A stretch of DNA of 64,000 bases, taken from Chloroflexota bacterium. Its GTDB lineage: Bacteria; Chloroflexota; Anaerolineae; Aggregatilineales; Phototrophicaceae. The notes below the pieces were generated by a model that made no database searches, was not told where the DNA came from, and saw only the letters and a program-made list of their open reading frames with translations. Below, one piece after another: positions 1 through 7,764 of the stretch; positions within the stretch are counted from its first letter, which is position 1, and each line of letters begins with the position of its first letter. The position numbers and the translations under genes are program-made. Location: positions 44,512 to 108,511 of the forward strand of contig WTGF01000125.1 in the NCBI GenBank assembly GCA_011525385.1, read 5' to 3'.

Positions 1-716
1 GTCTGGTCAATAAAGAACCATATACAGTTGTCGTCTATGAAATGCTCCGTTTGAAAACTGTGGGACACGAGCTCTTGATCCCGGTGTTGCCAGCTTGAAG
101 ATAGCGTTGCGCCCGCGGGGATGTTGTACGCTCTGGCCACGACATAGATCTCGGTAGAATCCGGTGTGAACAGCGGGTTAATGTCCACTGGGCAGTCCTC
201 GCTGTTGACGCCGGAAGACAACACAAGATTATCCAGACGCGGATGCAAATCCGGGGTCACCTCAGTTCTGGCTGGCGGGGTTGCCGTCTGCGCCGCCGAG
301 AGGGCGTCATTCAGATCAATCGCTGTGCTCGCGCCACCGACAGCAGCCGCTTCTTCGCGCGATTCGACAGCAACAACCTGCGGCTGGTCCCCCAGTTGAC
401 GCAGGTTGGCGTCGATGAAATCGCTGTCTGTGCCTAATGCAGACAAATTGGAACGCAAGAACGCGCCTGACTGTTCGATTTGCGCCACTCGCGTGCCGGC
501 AAAATCCAGTGTGATTTGGAGTCTCGCTCTGACAACTGTTGCTGTGGCGCGCAACCGGTCCAATTGCGTCGCGGCGGCTTCGTACTCAGCGGTGGCGGTC
601 AAAGGCAAGTCCGATGTCCGGCATGCGACCAGCGCTGAACTTGTGAACAAAAAGAGAACGATCGCGAGAGGCAATTTGGGACCCAGCGGGAGCCACCGCA
701 GTCTCTTCCTTTCCAT
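1..716 (-). CDS. Lipoprotein of unknown function, 3' end beyond the window
   Basis: An open frame starts at ATG 716-714 on the minus strand and runs off the left edge after 238 codons without a stop. The N-terminus is basic (MERKRLRW), followed by a hydrophobic stretch and the lipobox L-V-A-C near residue 33, so it should be a membrane-anchored secreted lipoprotein. The rest is rich in Ala, Thr and Asp with no domain I recognise. A TATAAT hexamer (732-727) lies only about 10 bases before the ATG, so the leader must be very short. The 3' part of the gene is not in the window. Confidence 0.7.
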   Translation of the reverse strand, partial: MERKRLRWLPLGPKLPLAIVLFLFTSSALVACRTSDLPLTATAEYEAAATQLDRLRATATVVRARLQITLDFAGTRVAQIEQSGAFLRSNLSALGTDSDFIDANLRQLGDQPQVVAVESREEAAAVGGASTAIDLNDALSAAQTATPPARTEVTPDLHPRLDNLVLSSGVNSEDCPVDINPLFTPDSTEIYVVARAYNIPAGATLSSSWQHRDQELVSHSFQTEHFIDDNCIWFFIDQ

Positions 717-726
717 AGTGCCGCAG

Positions 727-732
727 ATTATA
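727..732 (-). promoter_or_regulatory. -10 box (TATAAT) for the lipoprotein gene
   Basis: A perfect TATAAT on the minus strand places the start of transcription near 720, about 4 bases before the ATG at 716. I see no convincing -35 hexamer 16-18 bp upstream, so the promoter is a candidate only. Confidence 0.4.
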
Positions 733-780
733 CCCAAGAAAAGCAAAACCGCCCCAAACAGGTTGAGACGGCTGCAGGAG

Positions 781-1168
781 TGGAAGCGCCGGGGACCTGC
801 CCCCCGGGTCCGCTGGTTTCGAATCTCGCACTTCTACAAGCTTAGCCCTTTGTAGAGCTTCGCGCCGCGCATTCCCAAAGGGCTCGGTTCACACTGCGCT
901 AGCCGATGGGTCTTGGCGTCGTCTTATCGGCGTCAACGACGGGCACCCTCACTTTTTATGACACTCGCGGCAGATCGCGAAGGGAGACGATTCTGCAGGA
1001 GCGGTAGAGGACTCGTTGCCTCTACACCCTACTTGCAGCAGCCTAAGCTACGGCAGGAAGGGCGTTAAAGTTTGGTTTTGCACCTATGTGCGTTGCCAGT
1101 TTAACGTGTCTTGGCGCCACGGCTTGCCGTGCGGCTTCAACCACCAACGTCGAATCTGATTCGCTCCC
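781..1168 (-). ncRNA. ssrA: tmRNA (transfer-messenger RNA)
   Basis: The 5' end GGGAGCG (1168-1162) pairs with the 3' end CGCTTCC (788-782), giving a 7-bp acceptor with a G3-U70 wobble and A73, the alanine identity signals. GATTCGAC follows the 5' acceptor strand as in other tmRNAs. The tag frame begins after ATAGGT at GCA 1081-1079 and reads AKPNFNALPAVA, then stop TAG at 1045-1043. A TAAGCTTGTAGAAG segment and a GGAC element precede the 3' domain. The length of 388 nt is normal. CCA is not encoded. The T-arm is odd: a 6-bp stem CCGGGG/CCCCGG with loop GGCAGGT in place of TTCRANY. Confidence 0.88.
1043..1081 (-). other. tmRNA proteolysis-tag reading frame
   Basis: Thirteen codons read GCA AAA CCA AAC TTT AAC GCC CTT CCT GCC GTA GCT TAG, encoding AKPNFNALPAVA. 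With the alanine charged on tmRNA the tag appended to stalled proteins would be A-AKPNFNALPAVA. The small hydrophobic C-terminus fits recognition by ClpXP-type proteases. The bases before GCA (ATAGGT) match the usual resume-codon context. Confidence 0.82.
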
Positions 1169-1307
1169 GTGATGGCTGACGGCGCTGCCCGTCCCTTCGC
1201 GAACCGCGCCATCGCTCCTGCTCATGGTAGCATAGTTCGGGCGGTTTGTGAAGCGCCGCGGCATTTTCTCTCACTGCTTTTGCCAAGGCCTCATTGGATC
1301 GTGCGAA

Positions 1308-1353
1308 CCTGCCATATTGTCCTGAATCAGGTATGATAGGACAATATGGCAGG
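1308..1353. promoter_or_regulatory. 16-bp perfect inverted repeat upstream of the FAD oxidoreductase
   Basis: CCTGCCATATTGTCCT (1308-1323) and its exact complement AGGACAATATGGCAGG (1338-1353) flank a 14-base spacer that contains TATGAT. The right arm runs into the AGGAGG ribosome-binding sequence (1351-1356). It could be an operator for a dimeric repressor over the -10 region, or an RNA hairpin that masks the ribosome-binding site. No T-run follows, so it is not an intrinsic terminator. Confidence 0.65.
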
Positions 1354-1375
1354 AGGACAATGAAAGGCGCAATTC

Positions 1376-2377
1376 GTGGCCGTTGATGCTTTGATCGTTG
1401 GCGCGGGATTATCGGGCCTGATGGCTGCGCAGAGCTTAAGCCAGCGTGGCTATACCGTTCAACTTGTCGAGCGGGGGCGCAGTGTCGGCGGACGCCTGGC
1501 CACTCGCCGGGTCGGCGAGGATGGCCTGGCTGATCATGGCGCGCAGTTCTTCACCGTGCGGTCGGAAACCTTTCAGGGATTCGTTGACCAGTGGCTTCAA
1601 CAAGACTTGGTATATATCTGGGGTACAGGTTGGTCGGATGGCAGCGTCAAGCGCACCTTCGGCGATGGGCATCCGCGCTATGTCGTACGCGGAGGCATGA
1701 ACAGCCTGGCGAAATACCTGGCGCATGATCATGATATCGCCCTTAATCGGCTGGTTACACAGATTCGAATGCTGGAGAACAGTTGGTCATTAGTTGATAG
1801 TGATGGCGAGCGATATAATGGACGCTCTCTGCTTTTGACGCCCCCCATGCCAGAGACCCTGGAGTTGCTCTCGTCAAGCGGGGTTCCGCTGGGGGCGAGC
1901 GATTACAATGAACTTCATCGCATTCGATTCGGTCCTTGCCTTTGTGGCATCCACGAGATCGCGGGCGAGATGGAATTGCCCGCGCCGGGCGCCCTTCAAA
2001 ACTTCCAGAGCGAAGTCTATTGGGTGGCCGACAATCATGCCAAGGGAATTTCGGACAGGACAGTTGTCACCAGCCACGCCAACGCCAAATTCAGCCGACA
2101 AAACTGGGACGCTTCGGAAGCGGATATCATCCGCGAGTTAGAAGCTGCCGTGCTGCCCTATCTCAAAGGCAGCGCAAGGATCGCGAGCACTCAACTCAAG
2201 AAATGGCGCTACTCCGTCCCCCTGACTACGTATCCAGAGGAATTCTTGATGGCGCGCGGATTGCCGCGTCTGGCTTTTGCCGGCGACGCTTTTGGCGGCC
2301 GCGGCCGCGTCGAAGGCGCCTTCCTGTCCGGTATCGCGGCCGGCAATGCCTTGTCAGACGCGCTTTCCAATGCTTAG
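1376..2377 (+). CDS. NAD(P)/FAD-dependent oxidoreductase, renalase/COG3380-like
   Basis: A 333-aa protein that opens with the dinucleotide-binding motif GAGLSGLMAAQSL (about residues 8-20), the ERGRSVGGRLATRR stretch typical of the amine oxidase/renalase group, and a C-terminal FAD-binding GDAFGGRGRVEGAFLSG segment. Substrate is unknown. The only in-frame start is GTG 1376, because a stop lies at 1361. The strong AGGAGG is 19 bases away and instead serves ATG 1360, which opens a short out-of-frame peptide (MKGAIRGR) ending at 1386. Start efficiency may therefore depend on that overlapping mini-frame. The next gene overlaps its stop codon. Confidence 0.85.
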   Translation: MAVDALIVGAGLSGLMAAQSLSQRGYTVQLVERGRSVGGRLATRRVGEDGLADHGAQFFTVRSETFQGFVDQWLQQDLVYIWGTGWSDGSVKRTFGDGHPRYVVRGGMNSLAKYLAHDHDIALNRLVTQIRMLENSWSLVDSDGERYNGRSLLLTPPMPETLELLSSSGVPLGASDYNELHRIRFGPCLCGIHEIAGEMELPAPGALQNFQSEVYWVADNHAKGISDRTVVTSHANAKFSRQNWDASEADIIRELEAAVLPYLKGSARIASTQLKKWRYSVPLTTYPEEFLMARGLPRLAFAGDAFGGRGRVEGAFLSGIAAGNALSDALSNA

Positions 2378-3125
2378 GAAGGCAGCCTCGAATCCGAAAC
2401 GACTCCTTGCAATCCTGCTGATATCGCTGTTGCTTTCTATCGGCGGTTTCTTAGCCTGGGCGAGCAGTCCATCAGGGCAACTGATGCCACAGGCGCGGAT
2501 AGCCCTGGCATCGGATGAGCGCGTTGTCGTCAAACGGGAGCGCTGGATTGTCTTTGAGCCGAGATCAGGGATATCATCAACAGGTTTCATCTTCTATCCC
2601 GGTGGGCGCGTACAGTCAGAAGCTTATGCGCCATTGGGAAAAACGCTCGCGGATAAGGGTTACCAAGCGATTGTCGTTCCGATGCCCTTTAACCTGGCAA
2701 TACTTGCTCCCGATGCCGCAGATGAGGTCATCGCTGCCTTTCCCCGAGTCAGGCGTTGGGTCATCGGCGGTCATTCGCTAGGCGGCGTCATGGCGGCGCG
2801 CTATGCGCATTCGCATCCCGATCGGATCGACGGGCTGGTCTTGGTCGCGGCCTATCCGGAAGATGGCCTTGACTTGTCTCGCAGCGGGCTCCCTGTTGTG
2901 ACAATCTATGCGGAACTGGATGGATTGTCAGAGCCAAGCCGGATAGAGGATTCTTTCCGTTTCCTGCCGCCCGATGCCATCAAGGTGATGATCGCTGGGG
3001 GCAATCACGCCGGTTTCGGCTGGTACGGCCCCCAATCCGGCGACAACCCGGCCGCAATCAGCCGCCAGGACCAGCAGGCGCAATTTTCCCAGGCGATTCT
3101 GATGTTCTTGCAAGAGGCTGGTTAA
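2370..3125 (+). CDS. Membrane-anchored alpha/beta hydrolase
   Basis: A 251-aa protein with an N-terminal hydrophobic segment (about residues 12-30, LLAILLISLLLSIGGFLAW), then an alpha/beta hydrolase fold. The nucleophile elbow is GGHSLGG. A late Asp lies in AELDGLSEP and a His in GGNHAGFGWYG, which complete a plausible triad. It resembles the abhydrolase_5/dienelactone-hydrolase-like group. Substrate cannot be told. ATG 2370 overlaps the stop of the upstream oxidoreductase by 8 bases, which indicates translational coupling and one transcript. Longer upstream extensions in the same frame lie inside the previous gene and are unlikely. Confidence 0.82.
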   Translation: MLRKAASNPKRLLAILLISLLLSIGGFLAWASSPSGQLMPQARIALASDERVVVKRERWIVFEPRSGISSTGFIFYPGGRVQSEAYAPLGKTLADKGYQAIVVPMPFNLAILAPDAADEVIAAFPRVRRWVIGGHSLGGVMAARYAHSHPDRIDGLVLVAAYPEDGLDLSRSGLPVVTIYAELDGLSEPSRIEDSFRFLPPDAIKVMIAGGNHAGFGWYGPQSGDNPAAISRQDQQAQFSQAILMFLQEAG

Positions 3126-3180
3126 GCAATCGAATTGATGTTAGATTGAACCCGAAAATGAGGGGCTGGAGAAACCGGGT

Positions 3181-4359
3181 ATGGCGACGACAAGCACGGA
3201 CGCGATGGCAGGACCGCATTTCAAACTGAGCGAAGAGCAAGAGATGCTGGTGCGCATGACGCGCGATTTCGTCGCCGACAACATCATTCCCGTGGCCGCC
3301 GAATATGACGAAAAGGCCAAGTTTCCCGAGGAGATCTTCCATAAGGGGCGACAACTGGGAATCGTCAACATGCTGGTGCCCGAAGAGTTTGGCGGCGTGG
3401 GGGCATCGGCTTTTGAAGAGGTTCTGGTATCGGAAGAATTGGGTTACGGCTGCACCGGAATCAGTTCGAGCCTCGGCGTCAACTCGCTGGCCGCGCTGCC
3501 GATCCTGCTTGCCGGAAGCGCGGAGCAGAAGGCTTATTGGCTGGGCGAAAGGGTGATCGACCGGGGTCACTTCCTGTCCTACGGCGTGACCGAAGCCAAT
3601 GCCGGGTCCAACGTTGCCGGCATCCTGACGCGCGCCGACAAGCGCGGGTCGAGTTACTTGATCAACGGCAGCAAAACCTTCATTACAAACGCCAGTCATG
3701 CTCACTTTTATACCATTTTCGCAAAAACCGATCTGGAAGCCGGGCATCGCGGTATGACTTGTTTCATCGTTGACCGCGAGACACCTGGACTTAGCGTCGG
3801 CAAGAAGTTCGACAAGTTGGGTCAACGCGCTTCGGATACGGCCGAGATCATATTTGACAATGTCGAAGTACCGGAAGATAACATTGTGGGGCAGGTTGGC
3901 CAGGGCTTTTATATCGCCATGCAGGTATTCGACTACAGCCGTCCCGGCGTCGCGGCTGCCGCGGTGGGCCTACAGCGCCGCGCCCTGGAAGAAAGCATCA
4001 GATATGCCAGGCAACGCGAAGCATTTGGCCTGCCGATATATCAGCATCAAGCGGTTGGGCACAAGATTGCTGACATGGCGATCAATTACGAAGCGTCGCG
4101 GTTGTTGGCCTGGCAAGCTGCCTGGCAAGTTGACCAGGGAATTTTCAACCCGCGCGTGCCGGCCTACGCCAAAGCCTTTGCGGCGGATATGGCGACTAAG
4201 GCTGCGGTGGACGCAGTACAAGTCTTCGGCGGCTATGGATATATGAAAGAGTATCCGGTCGAAAAACTGTTGCGGGACGTCAAGATATTTCAGATCTATG
4301 AAGGCACCAGCGAGATCCAGCGCAATATCATCGTGCGCGAACTCTTTCGCGGAGGGTAA
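3181..4359 (+). CDS. Acyl-CoA dehydrogenase
   Basis: A 392-aa, full-length acyl-CoA dehydrogenase that removes two hydrogens from an acyl-CoA using FAD and passes electrons to ETF. Family signatures include YGVTEANAGSN (FAD/substrate loop, about residues 138-148), the GSKTFITNA segment and the C-terminal YEGTSEIQRNI with the catalytic Glu at about residue 374, the position used by short-chain and branched-chain enzymes. The start ATG 3181 follows GGGCTGGAG. An internal ATG at 3208 is possible. Chain-length specificity cannot be read. Confidence 0.93.
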   Translation: MATTSTDAMAGPHFKLSEEQEMLVRMTRDFVADNIIPVAAEYDEKAKFPEEIFHKGRQLGIVNMLVPEEFGGVGASAFEEVLVSEELGYGCTGISSSLGVNSLAALPILLAGSAEQKAYWLGERVIDRGHFLSYGVTEANAGSNVAGILTRADKRGSSYLINGSKTFITNASHAHFYTIFAKTDLEAGHRGMTCFIVDRETPGLSVGKKFDKLGQRASDTAEIIFDNVEVPEDNIVGQVGQGFYIAMQVFDYSRPGVAAAAVGLQRRALEESIRYARQREAFGLPIYQHQAVGHKIADMAINYEASRLLAWQAAWQVDQGIFNPRVPAYAKAFAADMATKAAVDAVQVFGGYGYMKEYPVEKLLRDVKIFQIYEGTSEIQRNIIVRELFRGG

Positions 4360-4407
4360 CGGGAAAAGTCCACCGCATTCAGTTCAAAGTCGCTTCCATA
4401 TATTGCC

Positions 4408-4436
4408 TTGACAGGCGATTTCATCCCTGATAACAT
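4408..4436 (+). promoter_or_regulatory. sigma-70-type promoter of the str operon
   Basis: A perfect -35 TTGACA (4408-4413), a 17-bp spacer and -10 TAACAT (4431-4436) predict transcription from about 4443, leaving a leader of about 187 nt before rpsL. Confidence 0.7.
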
Positions 4437-4451
4437 CCTCGATTGCACTGG

Positions 4452-4489
4452 CAGCCGGAAACCTCCGATCATGGAGGCGCTGCGGGCTG
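4452..4489 (+). promoter_or_regulatory. Hairpin in the rpsL leader RNA
   Basis: CAGCC (4452-4456) pairs with GGCTG (4485-4489) around an inner stem CCTCC/GGAGG (4462-4466, 4473-4477). It lies just after the predicted transcription start. It might be a ribosomal-protein autoregulatory site, but no homology is visible. Confidence 0.35.
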
Positions 4490-4629
4490 AATCGAGCAGA
4501 TATGACGAAAGTGCTTTGCAAAGGCGGAGCGTCTCGTCATGTTAGGAAAAACGATCGGGCGTCCATAATTGTGCGCCTGTTTGTGTGTCGAAAGCACAAA
4601 GCAATAAAGCAAGAGATACGGAGTCAACT

Positions 4630-5046
4630 ATGCCGACCATCAATCAGTTGGTTCGCAAGGGACGCAAATCGAAGAGTAAGAAAAACAAAGCGCCCGCGTT
4701 GCAATATACCTTCAATGCGCTGGATCAGCGGCGCTCTCGTCAAAAGAAGGGCGCCCCACAAAAGCGCGGCGTCTGTACTCAAGTCAAGACCATGACGCCC
4801 AAAAAACCCAACTCGGCCCTGCGAAAAGTTGCGCGCGTGCGCTTGACCAACGGCATTGAAGTTACCGCGTACATCGGCGGCGAGGGCCATAATCTGCAGG
4901 AGCACAGTGTGGTGCTGGTACGCGGGGGCCGTGTGAAGGATCTTCCCGGTGTGCGCTACCACATCGTCCGCGGCACGCTTGATACCAGCGGCGTAGATGG
5001 CCGTGAGCAGGGCCGTAGCAAATACGGCGCCAAGCGTAGCGGTTAG
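4630..5046 (+). CDS. rpsL: Ribosomal protein S12
   Basis: A 138-aa S12 of the 30S decoding centre. MPTINQLVRKGRK at the start and TPKKPNSALRK (about residues 56-66) are diagnostic. The lysines whose change gives streptomycin resistance are wild type (K58/K59). An insertion of roughly 16 residues between APAL and PQKRGVCT resembles the one in Firmicutes S12. ATG 4630 has GGAG seven bases upstream. It is the first gene of the str group, 16 bp before rpsG. Confidence 0.97.
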   Translation: MPTINQLVRKGRKSKSKKNKAPALQYTFNALDQRRSRQKKGAPQKRGVCTQVKTMTPKKPNSALRKVARVRLTNGIEVTAYIGGEGHNLQEHSVVLVRGGRVKDLPGVRYHIVRGTLDTSGVDGREQGRSKYGAKRSG

Positions 5047-5062
5047 TCAGGGAGAATAAGTA

Positions 5063-5530
5063 ATGCCGAGAAGAAACCGACCGCCCAAGCGCGTCCCCCC
5101 GAATGACGTGAAGTACGACAATCTTCATGTTGCCATGTTCATCAATCGTATGATGCGCGGCGGCAAGAAGAGCTTGGCGACGCGCATCATGTATCAGGCG
5201 ATGGAGTCGATGGGCGAACGTACCAAGAAGGACCCGGTAGAGGTTTTCGAAACCGCGATTCGCAACGTTGTGCCGGCGGTCGAAGTCAAGCCGAAACGCG
5301 TTGGCGGTTCTACTTATCAGGTGCCGATCGATGTATCGCACGAGCGCGGCATAACCTTGGCAATGCGTTGGCTGATCCAGTTCGCGCGCGATCGCAGCGG
5401 ACGCAGCATGGCGGAAAAGCTCGCGAACGAGTTGCTCGACGCCTATAACGGACAGGGCAACGCGATTCGCAAGAAAGACGAAACGCATCGGATGGCGGAA
5501 GCCAACCGGGCCTTCGCGCATTTCCGTTAA
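5063..5530 (+). CDS. rpsG: Ribosomal protein S7
   Basis: A 155-aa S7, the primary assembly protein of the 30S head. MPRRNRPPKR, MRGGKKSLATRIMYQAM and the C-terminal GNAIRKKDETHRMAEANRAFAHFR match the family over full length. The start follows a GGGAGAA site. It lies between rpsL and fusA as in the classical str operon. Confidence 0.97.
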   Translation: MPRRNRPPKRVPPNDVKYDNLHVAMFINRMMRGGKKSLATRIMYQAMESMGERTKKDPVEVFETAIRNVVPAVEVKPKRVGGSTYQVPIDVSHERGITLAMRWLIQFARDRSGRSMAEKLANELLDAYNGQGNAIRKKDETHRMAEANRAFAHFR

Positions 5531-5579
5531 ATCGAAGGGGAAAACGTCCTTTCTGCATAGAACGGACATTGGATGGAAC

Positions 5580-7679
5580 ATGGCAGACAAGCAATCCGGT
5601 TTTGATCTCAACAAGGTACGCAATATCGGTATCATCGCGCATATCGATGCGGGCAAAACCACCGTTACGGAACGCGTACTGTATTACACTGGCATGGTGC
5701 ACAAGATCGGCGAGACGCACGAGGGCTCGGCGACTACCGATTATATGGAACAGGAGCGGGAACGCGGCATTACTATCACATCGGCCGCGGTGACCGCGAG
5801 TTGGGACGACCATCAGATCAACATCATCGATACGCCCGGTCACGTTGATTTCACCGCCGAGGTGCAGCGCAGCCTGCGCGTCCTTGACGGCGGCATTACC
5901 GTTTTTGATAGTGTCGCGGGTGTCGAACCTCAGTCGGAGACAGTTTGGCGGCAGGCATCGGAATACAGCGTACCGCGCCTCTGTTTCGTCAATAAGATGG
6001 ATCGCACGGGCGCCGATTTTGACCGCTGTGTCAGCATGATGGTTGACCGACTAAAGGCGAATCCGGTGGTGATTCAGGTTCCTTACGGCAGTGGAGAACA
6101 CTTTGAAGGCATCATTGATCTGATCAAAATGGAGTTGATTACCTACGGCAACGACGAAGGCACGGATATCAACTATCATCCGATTCCCGAGAGTCACCGG
6201 GAAATGGCCGAGACCCGCCGCGAGGACATGATCGAGAAGATCGTCGAAAACGACGAATACTTGACGATGAAGTTCCTCGAAGAAGAAGAGATTAGCGACG
6301 AGGAAATCGTCGGGGCGCTCCGTGCCGGCACGATCGCAAGTCAGTTGCATCCTGTCATGTGCGGCGCGGCTTTGAAGAACAAAGGCGTGCAGGCGCTATT
6401 GAATATGGTTGTGGCGCTGTTGCCGTCGCCGTTGGATATCCCCCCGGTGAGAGGCGAACACCCCAAAGACGGGAGGGCGCTGCTGCGCAGTGCGGACGAT
6501 GACGAGCCGCTGGCCGCCCTGGTCTTCAAAATCGTCTCGGATCAATACGGCCGACTGGCCTTCACTCGCGTCTATTCGGGTGTCCTCAAGGCGGGAGCCC
6601 AGGTGACGAACACCGCCAATGGCAAACGGGAGCGTATCGGGCGCATCGTACGCATGTTTGCCGACCGGCGCGAAGACGTTAAAGAAGTGCACGCGGGAGA
6701 CATTGCGGCAGTTATCGGCATGAAAGAGACCTTCACCGGCGACACGCTTAGCGCGCCAGGCGACCCTATTCTGCTGGAAAACATCAGCTTTCCCGATCCG
6801 GTTGTAGAGGTGGCGATTGAGCCCAATACCAAGGCGGATCAGGACAGGATGGGCATAGGTTTGCGCAAACTGGCGGAAGAAGATCCGACCTTCCAGATTG
6901 AAGTAGACGATCAGCTTGGCCAGACCAAGATCAAGGGCATGGGCGAGCTTCATCTTGAGGTTTTGGTCGACCGCTTAATGCGAGAATATGGGGTCGAAGC
7001 CCGTGTAGGGCGCCCCCGCGTGGCCTATCGCGAGACCATTACGCGGGCGATAGAGATCGACACTACCTTCCGACGCCAGACCGGCGGCGCCGGCCAATAT
7101 GCTCGCTGTGTGATTCGTTTTGAGACGATACCGGAAGACGAAAAGCTCGACGCCGACGGCGAATTGCTCTTCGTAGACGCTATTCGCGGCGGCGCGATCC
7201 CCAAGGAATTTATCCCGGCTGTCAGGAAGGGCGTTACGCAAGCTATGCAGGGCGGGGTTATCGCCGGGTACCCGGTGGTCAACATCAAGGCTTCGGTGGT
7301 TGATGGCGCTTTTCACGAGGTGGATTCCAGCGAGATCGCCTTTACTATCGCCGGTTCAATGTGTCTGAAAGAAGGCATTCAGAAGGGCAAACCGGTGATC
7401 CTGGAGCCCGCCATGCAAGTGGAAGTGGTCGTTCCCGATAATTATACCGGCGCTGTTGTCGGCGACATTGCCTCGCGCCGTGGCGTGGTCCAGGGAATGG
7501 AGCCTCATAGCGAGGGTATTTCCGTGATAAAGGGGCAAGTGCCGCTGGGTGAGATGTTTGGCTACGCCAATGATCTGCGCAATTACACCCAGGGACGCGG
7601 CAACTTTAGCATGGAATTTGATATGTATACGGTCGCTCCGGAAGAGATAGCGGAAGCCGTCAAATCCGGATCGCGATAA
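5580..7679 (+). CDS. fusA: Translation elongation factor G
   Basis: A 699-aa GTPase that drives ribosomal translocation. The P-loop AHIDAGKTT (about 19-27), switch II DTPGHVDFT, NKMD and the five-domain length are all normal for EF-G1. ATG 5580 lies 49 bp after rpsG. No truncation or frame break is seen. Confidence 0.97.
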   Translation: MADKQSGFDLNKVRNIGIIAHIDAGKTTVTERVLYYTGMVHKIGETHEGSATTDYMEQERERGITITSAAVTASWDDHQINIIDTPGHVDFTAEVQRSLRVLDGGITVFDSVAGVEPQSETVWRQASEYSVPRLCFVNKMDRTGADFDRCVSMMVDRLKANPVVIQVPYGSGEHFEGIIDLIKMELITYGNDEGTDINYHPIPESHREMAETRREDMIEKIVENDEYLTMKFLEEEEISDEEIVGALRAGTIASQLHPVMCGAALKNKGVQALLNMVVALLPSPLDIPPVRGEHPKDGRALLRSADDDEPLAALVFKIVSDQYGRLAFTRVYSGVLKAGAQVTNTANGKRERIGRIVRMFADRREDVKEVHAGDIAAVIGMKETFTGDTLSAPGDPILLENISFPDPVVEVAIEPNTKADQDRMGIGLRKLAEEDPTFQIEVDDQLGQTKIKGMGELHLEVLVDRLMREYGVEARVGRPRVAYRETITRAIEIDTTFRRQTGGAGQYARCVIRFETIPEDEKLDADGELLFVDAIRGGAIPKEFIPAVRKGVTQAMQGGVIAGYPVVNIKASVVDGAFHEVDSSEIAFTIAGSMCLKEGIQKGKPVILEPAMQVEVVVPDNYTGAVVGDIASRRGVVQGMEPHSEGISVIKGQVPLGEMFGYANDLRNYTQGRGNFSMEFDMYTVAPEEIAEAVKSGSR

Positions 7680-7764
7680 TGTAGAAGGCCGGTATTTGCC
7701 CGGTCTGCAGGTTTCGTTCGTTAATTCATTTTCAAGTTGGCAGGATTACAAGAGGGATTGTCAG

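Noticed and set aside
406..855. Plus-strand frame of 149 codons at the left edge
   Set aside because: It lies opposite the lipoprotein frame, which has a signal peptide, lipobox and promoter. The plus-strand product has no domain character and runs into the tmRNA.
1043..1264. Minus-strand frame of 73 codons
   Set aside because: It is the tmRNA tag frame extended upstream through structured RNA. Only the last 13 codons are translated, as the tag.
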